Shown here piece by piece: positions 54,061 to 64,000 of a DNA stretch of 64,000 nucleotides. The number at the start of each line of letters is the position of its first letter. Within the stretch, counting starts at the first letter, position 1. Made by a program: the position numbers and the translations under genes. The stretch spans positions 6,536,501-6,600,500 of the forward strand of contig JASXTE010000001.1 in assembly GCA_030280995.1 (NCBI GenBank), read 5' to 3'. Origin of the DNA: Hemileia vastatrix (Eukaryota > Basidiomycota > Pucciniomycetes > Pucciniales > Zaghouaniaceae). The notes beneath the pieces are model-generated. The model saw nothing but the letters and a program-made list of their open reading frames with translations. It ran no database searches and was not told where the DNA came from.

Positions 54061-55270
54061 ATAATGTGCAACGCTAATAATTGACTAGAAAGTTTATAAG
54101 TTGAGATGAGTTAAAGATAAGGAAAAAAACAAGTATTAATATCTGTATATTTCTATTCTTAATAAGCACTATTATCCACAGCTACTCCCTCTTGAAGCGC
54201 TCTCTTTGAATATGCCTTATTATAGTAATAAAATATTTCTAATAATAGTTAATCCCACTGAATCTATATATTCTCTCTTTGTTGCGCTCTTTCACTATAC
54301 TATATGAAATACACACACCGACGCACAAACTCTAAAAGACTCAGAAAAACCTTTTAATATTCTCTCAAACAATCAATCACAAAAGATCTAATATCTTATA
54401 CTGGGTACTATGACTATAGCTACTTGTATATCTCTATATTGATTTTTCTATGATCTGCTTTTTAAAACAACAACTAATACAATTTTTCTTATTTTTTTAT
54501 TATTATTCTTCCTCTGTAGATAGATCGACCAGTCCTCCTTTTATATTTTTCCAGTGCTTAAGACACAGTTCCCTAATGGATCTCCAGCGCTGACTCTTGC
54601 GCCACATTAGTAAAACAACAACTAATCTATTAGTAAACTACATACACTGCTTGTAGAAACTACAGCACCTAAATCATACCCTATAATTACTAACACTAGT
54701 ATTAACTTGTTTCACTGATGCTCCACATATGTGCTTTTAACTATACCTTGTCTTGTTTCAGCGCTAGTTCCAGGTTTTACTTATCCTAACGCTGCGTCTA
54801 GTTGCCTTAACTCTTGGGTAGTTTTACGATTGAGTCCCCACTCTCTCTGCTTTTAATACTAAGTTCATAGTTCCGACAGCTCGCTTAACTAGTTAGCCTT
54901 CTTCATTACTTGTCTCAGTAAGTTATAGCACTTGCCGCGGTACAGTATACTATGCACTTGAGTTGTCCTTAAGCCATAACTACTTCTTTAATGCATAACA
55001 CACAATTACTGGAAAATCCAAATCCATATTGTTTAGCGCTTGCGGTCGTAAATCAATAACACACAATTCCCCTATTGTGCGGAACATCTTGCTGCAAAAT
55101 CCGAGCGCACAGACCCTTAATCCTTTTCCGCTCTTCTATTTCCTTTGTTCCTTGAAACACACACATAAATATTATATTTTTATACTTCCTGCTGCGCTAA
55201 CTCCCCTTTATTCTTCCTGGACTACGCGCGCTGATTGGTCTAAATTCACGCTTCCTGCGAGGCGCGTACC
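54060..55270. other. CpG-containing island, no coding sense
   Basis: Unusual base use: GCGC or CGC words recur (about 54028, 54196, 54276, 54588, 54764, 54800, 55036, 55100, 55195, 55227, 55262), whereas CpG is scarce elsewhere. No gene, tRNA or TE recognised; could be an LTR of an unlisted family. Confidence 0.4.
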
Positions 55271-56551
55271 ACAATGAATAATACATTATTCTCAATCCCT
55301 GTTGTATAATTTATAGTACATATCATATTGAATAATACTTACCATACAGCATATTAGATAGGTTACCAAAAATTCACATGAAATATGGATGATTGATCAA
55401 CATCTGTTCAATGTAGGTTCAAGTGTGGTTCAATCTGAGACTTATCTATGACTAATTCTGCTCTCGTTTGGTTTTCTAGATGTCTATAGAGTGTGAGCAA
55501 CTCAGGTATAAAAAATTGACACAATGGAGTTCAACTAAATGGTATTTTTAAAAATACTACCCTGAATTTCCTGTGGTGTACCATTTCTCAATCATACAAT
55601 TTGTGTTATTTGGTAAGAAATAAGCATATCATTAATTGAGTTTTAATAATTAACAACATGATGGTTGAAAATTATGCCTCTAGAGATGAGATTTTAAATC
55701 AAGATACACAAACATCTTAATTTTCCACAATAGTCTCTCCAGCTTTAGATCCAGACCTTTATTTATATAAGCTCACATCATGCATTATGGGGGTGGGCCT
55801 TCTAGAAATTCTGCAACCTTGAAACCCAATTCATATTAAATTAAGCACAAATTTAGTTAGTGTTGAAACATATGTGAAAAAAAAGCTGAAACTTACTTGA
55901 ATTCTTCTTGAAGAAAGATTGAACCTCAATTAATTTTGACTTGATCCCACATAACAAGATGGTTAAATATTACTGAAGGTATTATTTTGAGTCAAGATTA
56001 ATATTACTAAACCAGCCAACTTCAAATGAAAAATAATTTTTTATCTGTAACAATTTGTGATTTATTTTTCTGGATCATTATCATCAATTTTTCTTGAAGT
56101 TTCTTAATTAAATTAATAAGAATTACTTCTAAATGAATATATCTTATATATATACATTAAATATATTTAAATTCAGAAATATGGAAAGAAATGGTAAGAA
56201 ACAAAAAATGAGTAAATTAAAAATATTAAAAAAAGTATCTCAGTCAAACTATTGAGAACCCAGTATAGTATGGTGATATAAATTGACTATTTTAAATATT
56301 AATCATGGCTATATTGTCTTAAAAAGGTAAAAAAAAATGTAGAAAAGGGATTAAATTAAGTTTTTAAATAAATTTAATGCAAAAAACTAATAATTAAAGC
56401 ATTTTCTCTTTCAAAAATTTAAAACTTATAATTTTTATTTAACTTAAGAAATTTTCCAATCATCTTTTGATAGGAAAAATGCAACTAGTGTGGCATATCT
56501 TATTATACAAAAAAATTGATTCAATTACAGTGGTAATAAATGAGCTATTTA
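55271..56551. other. AT-rich stretch; one possible TIR-element end
   Basis: CCCTGAATTTCCTGTGGTG at about 55576-55594 resembles the right end of the 18688-21192 element. No matching left end found. Otherwise nothing recognised. Confidence 0.35.
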
Positions 56552-56554
56552 TTA

Positions 56555-56757
56555 GGGGGTATCAAAGTTAAAATTTTGTAATTATTTAAAAGGCATTTCA
56601 CAACAAAAAAATGAAAGCCACAAACTTGAAATTAATTCTCAGTAGAATGGTGTTTTTGGGGCACAATATGGCATATTTAAAAAAAAATAATCATGGTTGA
56701 TTTGGTGGAAAAAAGAGGTGTTTTGAAATGGAAGATTTCTAACTTTGATACCCCCTA
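56555..56757. mobile_element. MITE (203 bp), copy 2
   Basis: GGGGGTATCAAAGTTA...TAACTTTGATACCCCCTA, with TTA on the left (56552-56554) and TTT on the right. Same family as 38610-38810 but in the opposite orientation. Confidence 0.82.
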
Positions 56758-56919
56758 TTTTAAAGAGAATAAAAATAAACTCATATTTAGGATTAATTTA
56801 TTTTAAATAATAGATTAAAGAATTTTCAAGATTTTTATGTAAAAATATTTAAAATTACTTGTACTAATAGTGATAGCTTTTCATGTGGTAATTAGATGTA
56901 TATTAAACATGAAATAGGA

Positions 56920-57760
56920 TCCTGCACAATGATACATATTTTCTGCTAGACCTGCTCAATTGAATTCAGATCTTTTGATTGAGTTTTTTTAATTATCTAA
57001 CTTGTTGAGTTTGATGGAATCTTGTAAGTCTTGGTTTTTCTTTGAGGTGTGCACTGGAGAATTTTCCACCATAATCATTACATATTTTTTTAAGTTTTTT
57101 TGATCAAGATAAGGGAGGAGGTGATCCGGATAGAAATTCTTGATTAAATCAGCTGATGTATGTTGATTAAGTGGCAGAATAAGGAGGGGTAACTTGGCTC
57201 TGTTAAAGAGTCTACCCCAAGCAATTAACAAAGTTTTCCCACTTTTAAAAGTTAGTTGGAGGCATGGTAGTTTGAATTTCTCATTTTCTGATGCCAAACT
57301 CTCAATACTTTTACTTGCTTACCTATTTTAAAGGATGCCTCATTGTTCCATATTAATTTCTTCCAGTCATCTATTGTCCAATTTTTATGCTTTTGAGCTA
57401 ATTTTAGCTGAAACAACCAGTGAGTTGTGTTCATAAATGGCTTTTTTACAGCCTTTCAATTGTTGAATCCCAGAGAATGTGCTTTTTTTGAAGTTTTCAC
57501 AGTGAAGCCTGAGTTGTTATCTGATCTTAAATATTTTTGATATAGTATTGAGGCTGATTTGAAAGAGCTCTACATATTCCTCAATCATCCTGCAAATTTG
57601 ATTTTTTGGCTGGCAATTTGGCCTTCACTGGAACATCTATTCAATGCATCAAGAATGGTTCAACATGGCATTCCCATATTTCAGGATATTTGGCAAGGAT
57701 TAATCCCACCATCTTCCAGTCCAGAAATATACCAATTCTGGTGGTCTGGAAGATTCTTGC
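56920..57760 (-). pseudogene. Tc1/mariner-like transposase relic 1
   Basis: Minus strand, order as in Tc1/mariner: HTH remnant (GLEDGGINPCQIS, ALNRC), SLGFNN, KKPFMNTTHWLFQLKLAQKHKNW, DDWKKLIWNNEASFKIG (first catalytic Asp replaced by Asn), LTFKSGKTLLIAWG, LLPYL, MVENSPVHTSKK (second Asp replaced by Glu), KDLNSIEQV (third acidic residue kept). Several stops. Two catalytic substitutions make it dead. Family call is by the conserved spacing of these motifs. Confidence 0.75.
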
Positions 57761-58164
57761 AAGGGGCTTTAGTTGGTGCCATTTAAGAAACAGAACAAAA
57801 TGAGAAAGAATAATTTAATCAACAATCAGAGAGACAAGACATAGAGTAAAGAAAAAATATATCAAAAGGATGATAAAAGAGACATAACATAAAATGAATA
57901 AAAATCACTAATAATTTAATTGTTGAGGCTATGGTGGTAAGAGTGAAAATGAAAGGGCAGCAAGATTCCTGAATCATGGATGTGAGGTGGCATATAGATA
58001 TCTCTAGGCACTGCACAGTGCCCATAAAAATGTAATTGATAGTCTTCAAACTCAAATAACTCTCCCAATGATAATAAGATATGTCTCAAACTTACTATTC
58101 AGACTCACCAGCTTCTTAACTTTGTTTTGGTAATAATAAATCAAAAATGTTTAATACATACTAT
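57761..58164. other. No recognisable feature
   Basis: Purine-rich and AT-rich; no motif or match seen. Confidence 0.4.
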
Positions 58165-58560
58165 TTTTTTCAGGCTGAGTTCAAGTACAGAGATGTGAAT
58201 AGCCTGATTAATCATTTATTTAGAAGATTTTAATGGTCCAGTATGAATAGTGTTTCCCAAATCCAATTAATTAGCAAAATATAATTCAATATAATGGTCT
58301 CATTAATTTTATCTCCCTCATTATAAATGGTATAAAGCTTACAGTTGGTAGAAAAATAGATATAATTATTTAAACAATAATTAAAGAATTTGACAGTAAT
58401 AATGAATATTTATTGTATTTGAAATGTTATATTCTCAAAAGATGATGTAAATTATGTAGAATAATAGCCAAAAACCTCTTTTTTATATACCCATAGATTT
58501 ATAGTGTCTACCCCTTGTTTCCCAGACCCTTTACACTGCTATAAATGGACATTACACACC
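58165..58560 (+). repeat. Second copy of the repeat at 14985-15340
   Basis: Starts TTTCAGGCTGAGTTCAAGTA; shared blocks include AATAGTGTTT, ATAATGGTCTCA, ACAGTTGGTAGAAAAAT and TATACCCATA. Probably a partial LTR of the G3 family. Confidence 0.7.
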
Positions 58561-59645
58561 CTGAAAGATCCTCATTTTCCACTTCAAGAAGCTGCACTGG
58601 CCTTAGTAGCCAAAAGACTTTCCCACCACAAAATAAGAGCCATGTCACCACAAAAAATACATTAATTACATATGATAATCCACCAAACTATAGAAACAAT
58701 CTAAAAACAACTTCCATGCGTGTTATTCTTTAAATAAAACACTGAAAGAGGATAGAAAAGATCCATAAATTACTTCTAAAAAATAAAGATCATCATCAGA
58801 AATTAAAACACTAATTATAATAATTTTCCCCATGAAAATCTCATTTAAAAATAACCAATAATAGCCTTAAACCCAATTGAGAAACAAAAAACAGATGTGA
58901 AATTTGGGATTACTGAATGCAGAGTATTTGCAGGCACTTGCACAAGGAAATCCTTGAATAAGTTAGGCAATTTTAAGTGTGGTTGTGAATTCTGGGCACT
59001 AATCTTAAGTTTAATAATCTAATTGGTGCATATAATAAGTCCAATGCACTATTAATGCAATTAGGACACTAAATAAGCACCTCTTTCTTATTTTAGAATG
59101 ATTACACATATAGAGAATACACTGTGGGGGTAATTATTTGTGAAATTAATAACTTTTTTTAATGAAGCTATGTGGGATAAATTCAGGCAGCATAAGGCAA
59201 GTACACATAAGCCATTTGTAGCATAAAAAATCATTAATTTTTAGAAGTCTTATTTTAAGACATTTATATAGGCAAAAAAATTGCACTGAATAGGGAATTT
59301 TTATTTTTCAAAGAACAATTTAAATATAATTAAATTCATAGCCCATATATCCAGCTTTTAAGTGCTTTAAAGTGCATTTATCAATTATTTCACTATAATA
59401 ATGCAACAAACAACTTTAATACCACTTAAAAACTATGTGGCCTGATTTCTAAGATACTTAATATTACCCTAAAATATTGCCACATAATATCAAGTACATA
59501 ATACCTATAAAAAGTGGGTATATGCATGTGTTTAAGGTATTATAATAGCATATACTGTAGTATATGACTTATTTCATTTATGTATACATATTTTATACAC
59601 TTAATTATTGTGCCCATGTCTAATACATGTGTCTAGCATATTTTA
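58561..59645. other. No recognisable feature
   Basis: AT-rich, multiple stops in all frames, no internal repeats noticed. Confidence 0.45.
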
Positions 59646-59649
59646 TATG

Positions 59650-60417
59650 CTTTTTTTAATCAGTCCTGGGAAAATCAAGGCTGACAATTTTTGATAATTT
59701 CTTTAAAAAAAAGGAAATTTTGGACATCCCCCAATCAATGAGATGAAAAATCCACCACTTTAACCAGTTATTTAGCTTCTCTTTATGTGTGTGTTTTGCA
59801 AAAAAAAATTGAAATATTTTTTTCCATTTTTTACCAATGGCAAGATCCACCATCATTTTTTATGACCTCCTCCATTCTTTCAGGCATTGATGCAACCAAA
59901 AATTCTAAAAAAGCTTGAGGAATTTCATCCCAAGCTTTCAGAATGTTGTTTAGGATTTAAATCATATTATTGAGGAGGCCAATCAATGATTTTTGAGAAA
60001 CCTTGGCAGTATCCACAGGTGCATTGTCCTCTATCAATTTCAGTTTCTGTTTGGGATAGAGATTTTTGAGCCAAGGAATGAGGTTGGAGACATAAAAAGT
60101 TTAAACAAAACTTGATGTGGAGTGTTTTTTTGGTGGAAAAAACACAACAGGAACTTTGGTTCCATTGAAGAAGGCTTACTACAGAAAATAGGTTGAAGGC
60201 ATGATTTCTTGAATTTTTTATTATTTTGCCTTCAAACCTTAACTTGAGAAGAAATCTTTTCTACCTCAAATGAAGACTCACCAGACCAGATGATCCTCTT
60301 CCAGTCATCAACTTTTCAGTGGAAATACTTTTTTACAAAGGTGAGTTGTTATTTCTGTTGGTTTATGTTGATAAAAGGCTTTTTGCAGTCACTTAGTTGA
60401 AATACCCCAAATTGTGA
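59650..60417 (-). pseudogene. Tc1/mariner-like transposase relic 2, cut by E-C
   Basis: Minus strand: HNLGYFN, TFVKKYFH, DDWKRIIWSGESSFEVEK (first Asp replaced by Gly), then after frameshifts KLIEDNAPVDTAKV (second Asp kept), LIDWPPQ, stop, YDLNP, and a tail SMPERMEEVIK-like. More decayed than relic 1 and in a different frame order. It ends at 60417, where E-C starts, so E-C probably inserted into it. Confidence 0.7.
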
Positions 60418-62769
60418 CACCATGCAATATTTGGGGGGGACCTGCTAGTAAGTCCTCAGCTTGAAGTCAGATGGAACTCAGGTGGAACTCAGAATGAACT
60501 CACACTGAACTCAGACTGAATACTTCCTGAAATAAGCTTGAAATATTCACAAAACATGGGTGATTTTTTACTGAAAGCATTATGAAAAACTATTCAAATC
60601 TGAATGGAAATAAGAATATAAATTTTTTTGAAATCTTCTCAATAAACAATACTTTTTGATGAAATGTAATCAGATGATGTTTTTGAATGAAAATTTAAGA
60701 ATAAAAATACATGAAGTTATGTTCTTTTTTCTTAAGTATAGATTTTAATAATTTTAAGAAATATACTACATATTTTTGAAAAAATTTAAAAAATATTTCA
60801 TGACTTCTTAATGTCAAAAACATCCATTTTTTCATAATACAAATCTTTCATTTTTTATAGAGAGCATGCAAACTGAATTATTCTCTATTTTTTTTCAGAA
60901 CTTTAAGCTTATGCAATATATTTTTTTTATAAAAATTGATTCTATAGCTAACAGATTAAGCAATACTTCCTATCCCATATTATATTCTAAAGTTCTGTAT
61001 AAAAGACACAAAATTATAAAAATTAAATGCGGTAAAATTTTATTTTCAAAATATGGACATAAAAAAGCACCCTAATTTCTCCTTTCTCTAAATAAATAAA
61101 AATTGAAGAATGAGATTATATATGTTAAACAAACAAAAAATTCTTCAAGTGCTAAAGTCTAATATTTTTTTTAAAAATTCAAAAATGCAAGAAAATGATA
61201 CAAACAGTAAGTAAAGTAATTTTGGTCTTTTTTAGGATAAAATGTGCTCAAATTCAAAAGCGTTTTATGTTAGATTTTTAGTAAATCCAATACTTCTTAT
61301 AATTATGAAGCAATTTTTATCAAATTTATAAATATTCTTTAGGTCAATTTACATTCTTTAAATTAATTTGATCTAGTCACAAAAATAAACTTCTACTCAG
61401 TAAAATTTTGCTCTTAAAATCATTTAATTAAAAGGAATACAAAATATCAATGGGAAAACTAATATAAATCACCAAATATTCTTTAAAAGGTAAGCTTAAT
61501 GCTTTATTTTTCTTGAATTCAATAATTGAAGATATCAATATTTTTCACCTGGGAATACAAAGCACAAACTAAACAGATTTATATCATGCACTATGAGAGT
61601 TTTTGAACTTAAATATCAAGTTCTACTATTTTTAACAGACTCTAAATTATGTATTAAAGTGATTTTTTATGTATCAAAGAATGATTATATGTAAAGAAGA
61701 ATCAATATATGAGAGTATAGTTTGATATGAGAAAAATTATATATTAATAGTGATACTCATAGATAAGGCTAATATTAGAATAATTGAATTTTTATTGATT
61801 AAAAGTTTAGAAAATATTTTAAATAGAAGAATGAAATATTTCAATTTTTTCTTGTTGTCCTTTAAATTGAGTATAGTCATGCAGAAATATCTTCTTTTTT
61901 TTAAGAACAAGAGTATTGACCATGTTAATTTACAATACAAAATGCAAACATTAGAGTCAAGTGAAAAAATACAGATTAATAATTTATTGATGCTTTTTTA
62001 GTAATATGATTTTAACACCAATATTCAAAAAAAAGAAAAATATTCTCTTTATTAGAAAATATAAAAAATAAAAATAATTTGAGATTTTATTGAACAGTAA
62101 ACATTCATGCATCTTCTAAGTTATCTTCCTTATTAAGAATATATACTTAAATTAATTCATTTTTATAAAAATGAATTTTAAAGGAATAGGTTTTGAAATT
62201 TTCATTTAATTTCAAAAGAAAAATTTAAAGCTGTAAGTTGAAATCATATTCAAGCTCAATTTGATGAAAAATATTTTTTTCACATTTTTAAACTATCTGA
62301 ATTCATAACTTGAGGTTTTTTATAAAATTTGGATTAAAAATCTAAGAAAAAAAATTTGGTAATCAAAAGGAGCTAAATAATGTTTTATAAATACAAAAAT
62401 AATATTCCTCAAATTTAGTTTAAATAAAAAAAAGAAAAAGTTCTGTCTTTTCATGTGCATTGTAGATAAAAACAATGAAATTTGGAAGCTTTCTGTCGGC
62501 CAGTTGTCTAGAAGAAGGATAAGAAGAGGAAAGGAAAAGGAGGATGACAAAAAAAGGAAAAAAAACTTAAAGAGTATAATAAAAAAAATAAAATAAAATA
62601 AAATAAAGAATATAGGGAGTATCTAAGGGGAGTGCAATGACAACTTTTGGGACTATTGACAATACAAAATTAATGGTTTAAAAAAGGTATTATGATCAAG
62701 TAAGTATTTTTTAATTCTGCTTAAATATCAACTAAAACTACTAATAGACTTATAGCAACCTTATTTTAT
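60418..62769. mobile_element. TIR element E-C, left end seen; right end not found
   Basis: CACCATGCAATATTTGGGG...CCTGCTAGTAAGTCC at 60418 matches the E-B ends. A run of GGAACTCAG/GAACTCA motifs follows (60470-60520). The rest is AT-rich without coding sense. No matching right end before 62769, so it is truncated or I missed a decayed end. Confidence 0.5.
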
Positions 62770-63781
62770 TTATAAAATATTTTTATAGGACTTGTGGCAT
62801 CACAAAAAAATAATAATAAAAGTATATAAATTTGTATAAGTAATGTAAGTGATGACGGCTAAAGGGGACTTCCAAGGCCTTTTTATAGGCAAAGAGATCT
62901 CCGAAGCGCCATAATAGTGTATATACAATATAATAAAAATGTGAAACAAGAATAAAAGAGAATATAATTAAAACATAGAAATTAAGAGAAAAACATGAAA
63001 CAATAAACTAAACCTGTGAGTAAGTAACCTATTTTTTCATGATAAGTTCCCAAAACAATTAATTAAAATAATCAGTAACTAAGTAAGTCTGAAACATAAG
63101 AACTGTGAGTAAAATAGTCCAAAACAGGTATTAAAGTGAGATGTAAAGGGTTTAATTAAAACAAATAAAATTATTTTCACACAAAAATTCATCTAATCTA
63201 TTTAATCCAGTATAAAGAAAAATTAATTAATTGTTTTAGCTATGTAATTAATTCAATAACTAGTTTAAATGAAACAAATAATTAATTTAATGATATTTCT
63301 AATTTGAAGTGAGAATTTGAATACCATCTTATTAAATAAGTGTTTTAATTTATTTAATAATTTTACTGACACAATTAATGGCCAAAAAAGCGCCCAATAT
63401 TATTGGTTAATAAGATATGTAAGGCTTTATTTAATATATAAATTTAATATATAAATTTAATTCATTAATTTAATTACATTATAAGTTAAATTTACACTTA
63501 TAATTATAATATATGTTTATAATTAATTAATTATTAATTTATATTTATTAAATACATAAAATGCGCCATAATTTATAGAATATAAAATATATCATCCTTA
63601 ATTCAAATGTATAAATAATTTATATAATAATAAAATTAATATAATACTTATTTTACTTATATAATTATAATATGCAATAAAATATTAATTTATATACATA
63701 ACATGCATATTTTTACGCCCTCTTTCAGGTCCAATATATTAACTTAACATTTACTGGGCTCCTGGTACAGCCTGGATGACA
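62770..63781 (-). repeat. Minus-strand LTR related to that of G4
   Basis: Starts TGTCATCCAGGCT at 63781 (G4: TGTCAGCCAGGCT), with CCCAGT shortly after and a TATA box at 62890-62876. Retains GCGC/GCGCC words (62905, 63389, 63562). The right flank (63782-64000) is AT-rich with no coding sense; the lower boundary is approximate. Confidence 0.55.
62876..62890 (-). promoter_or_regulatory. TATA box of the minus-strand LTR
   Basis: Minus strand GCCTATAAAAAGGCC, as in the G4 LTR at 10740-10754. Confidence 0.5.
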
Positions 63782-64000
63782 CTTTCTAAATCTAAAATAT
63801 GTAAAAACTCACATCATAATAATTAAAAAGAAACTTAAAGATTTTATTATTAAAATAAAAATTAGAATAATTCAAAAATTTTATTTATGTTCAGCGTTTC
63901 CTAGTATTTGGTATAAATCTTTTCAATAAAAAGATAAACCTGGTCATGCATTAAGGAATTTACAATCAAATTTTAATTAAAATTCTCAAAGATTAACTTA

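Noticed and set aside
57559..57803. Plus-strand frames of 65-75 codons
   Set aside because: Antisense shadow of the Tc1/mariner relic N-terminal part.
60418..64000. Small open frames of 60-80 codons
   Set aside because: Lys/Asn/Ile/Phe-rich, as expected by chance in AT-rich DNA; no motif or neighbour support.

Overview
The window looks like one repeat-packed stretch of a basidiomycete fungal nuclear genome, most likely a rust fungus (Pucciniales). The indications are strong A+T richness, 60-75 nt GT-AG introns, chromodomain-bearing Ty3/Gypsy elements, PIF/Harbinger elements and a fungal TET/JBP-type 2-oxoglutarate dioxygenase gene. This assignment is inference. I see no convincing intact host gene, tRNA or rRNA. 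Almost everything is transposable element (TE), and nearly every TE gene is broken by stops, frameshifts or nested insertions.

Layout. 1-3468: Gypsy element G1 on the minus strand (intact gag, PBS, 1178-bp LTR carrying a GC-rich minisatellite). 3469-10990: Gypsy element G4 on the plus strand (repeated leader, gag, PR, RT, RNase H, integrase with a chromodomain-like end, 3' LTR). About 11000-13591: terminal-inverted-repeat (TIR) element E-A, abutting a minus-strand relic of a G4-like pol (13592-14985). 14986-24480: old Gypsy element G3 (chromovirus), split in its RT by a 2.5-kb TIR element (18688-21192) that holds five long palindromes. 24480-24916 and 51007-51260: two halves of an unidentified intron-containing minus-strand gene, separated by a 26-kb nest.

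The nest (24917-51006) is Gypsy element G2. Its 5' LTR is interrupted by Harbinger element H1 (25828-31905). Its integrase is interrupted by a MITE (38610-38810) plus Harbinger element H2a (38814-45669), and H2a is itself interrupted by H2b (42187-45343). Empty-site comparison gives 3-bp duplications (TTA, TTA, ATA) for the three Harbingers. Between pol and the 3' LTR, G2 carries two decayed, mutually similar minus-strand genes with Cys-rich N-termini.

51007-64000: repeat fragments, TIR element E-B (51818-53690), a CpG-containing island without coding sense (54060-55270), a second copy of the MITE (56555-56757), two dead Tc1/mariner-like transposases (56920-57760 and 59650-60417), TIR element E-C starting inside the second of these, and a minus-strand LTR related to that of G4 (about 62770-63781).

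The most interesting system is the Harbinger family. H1 has TIRs, a DDE transposase (D, D and E all readable), a Myb/SANT-like accessory gene and, between them, a TET/JBP-like dioxygenase gene. H2a carries a second copy of that gene in inverted orientation relative to its transposase. H2b keeps only the gene's leader. This suggests a DNA-modifying enzyme as a regular passenger of a PIF/Harbinger lineage. Many open stretches in the window begin at TTG or GTG rather than ATG; starts were chosen with this in mind.
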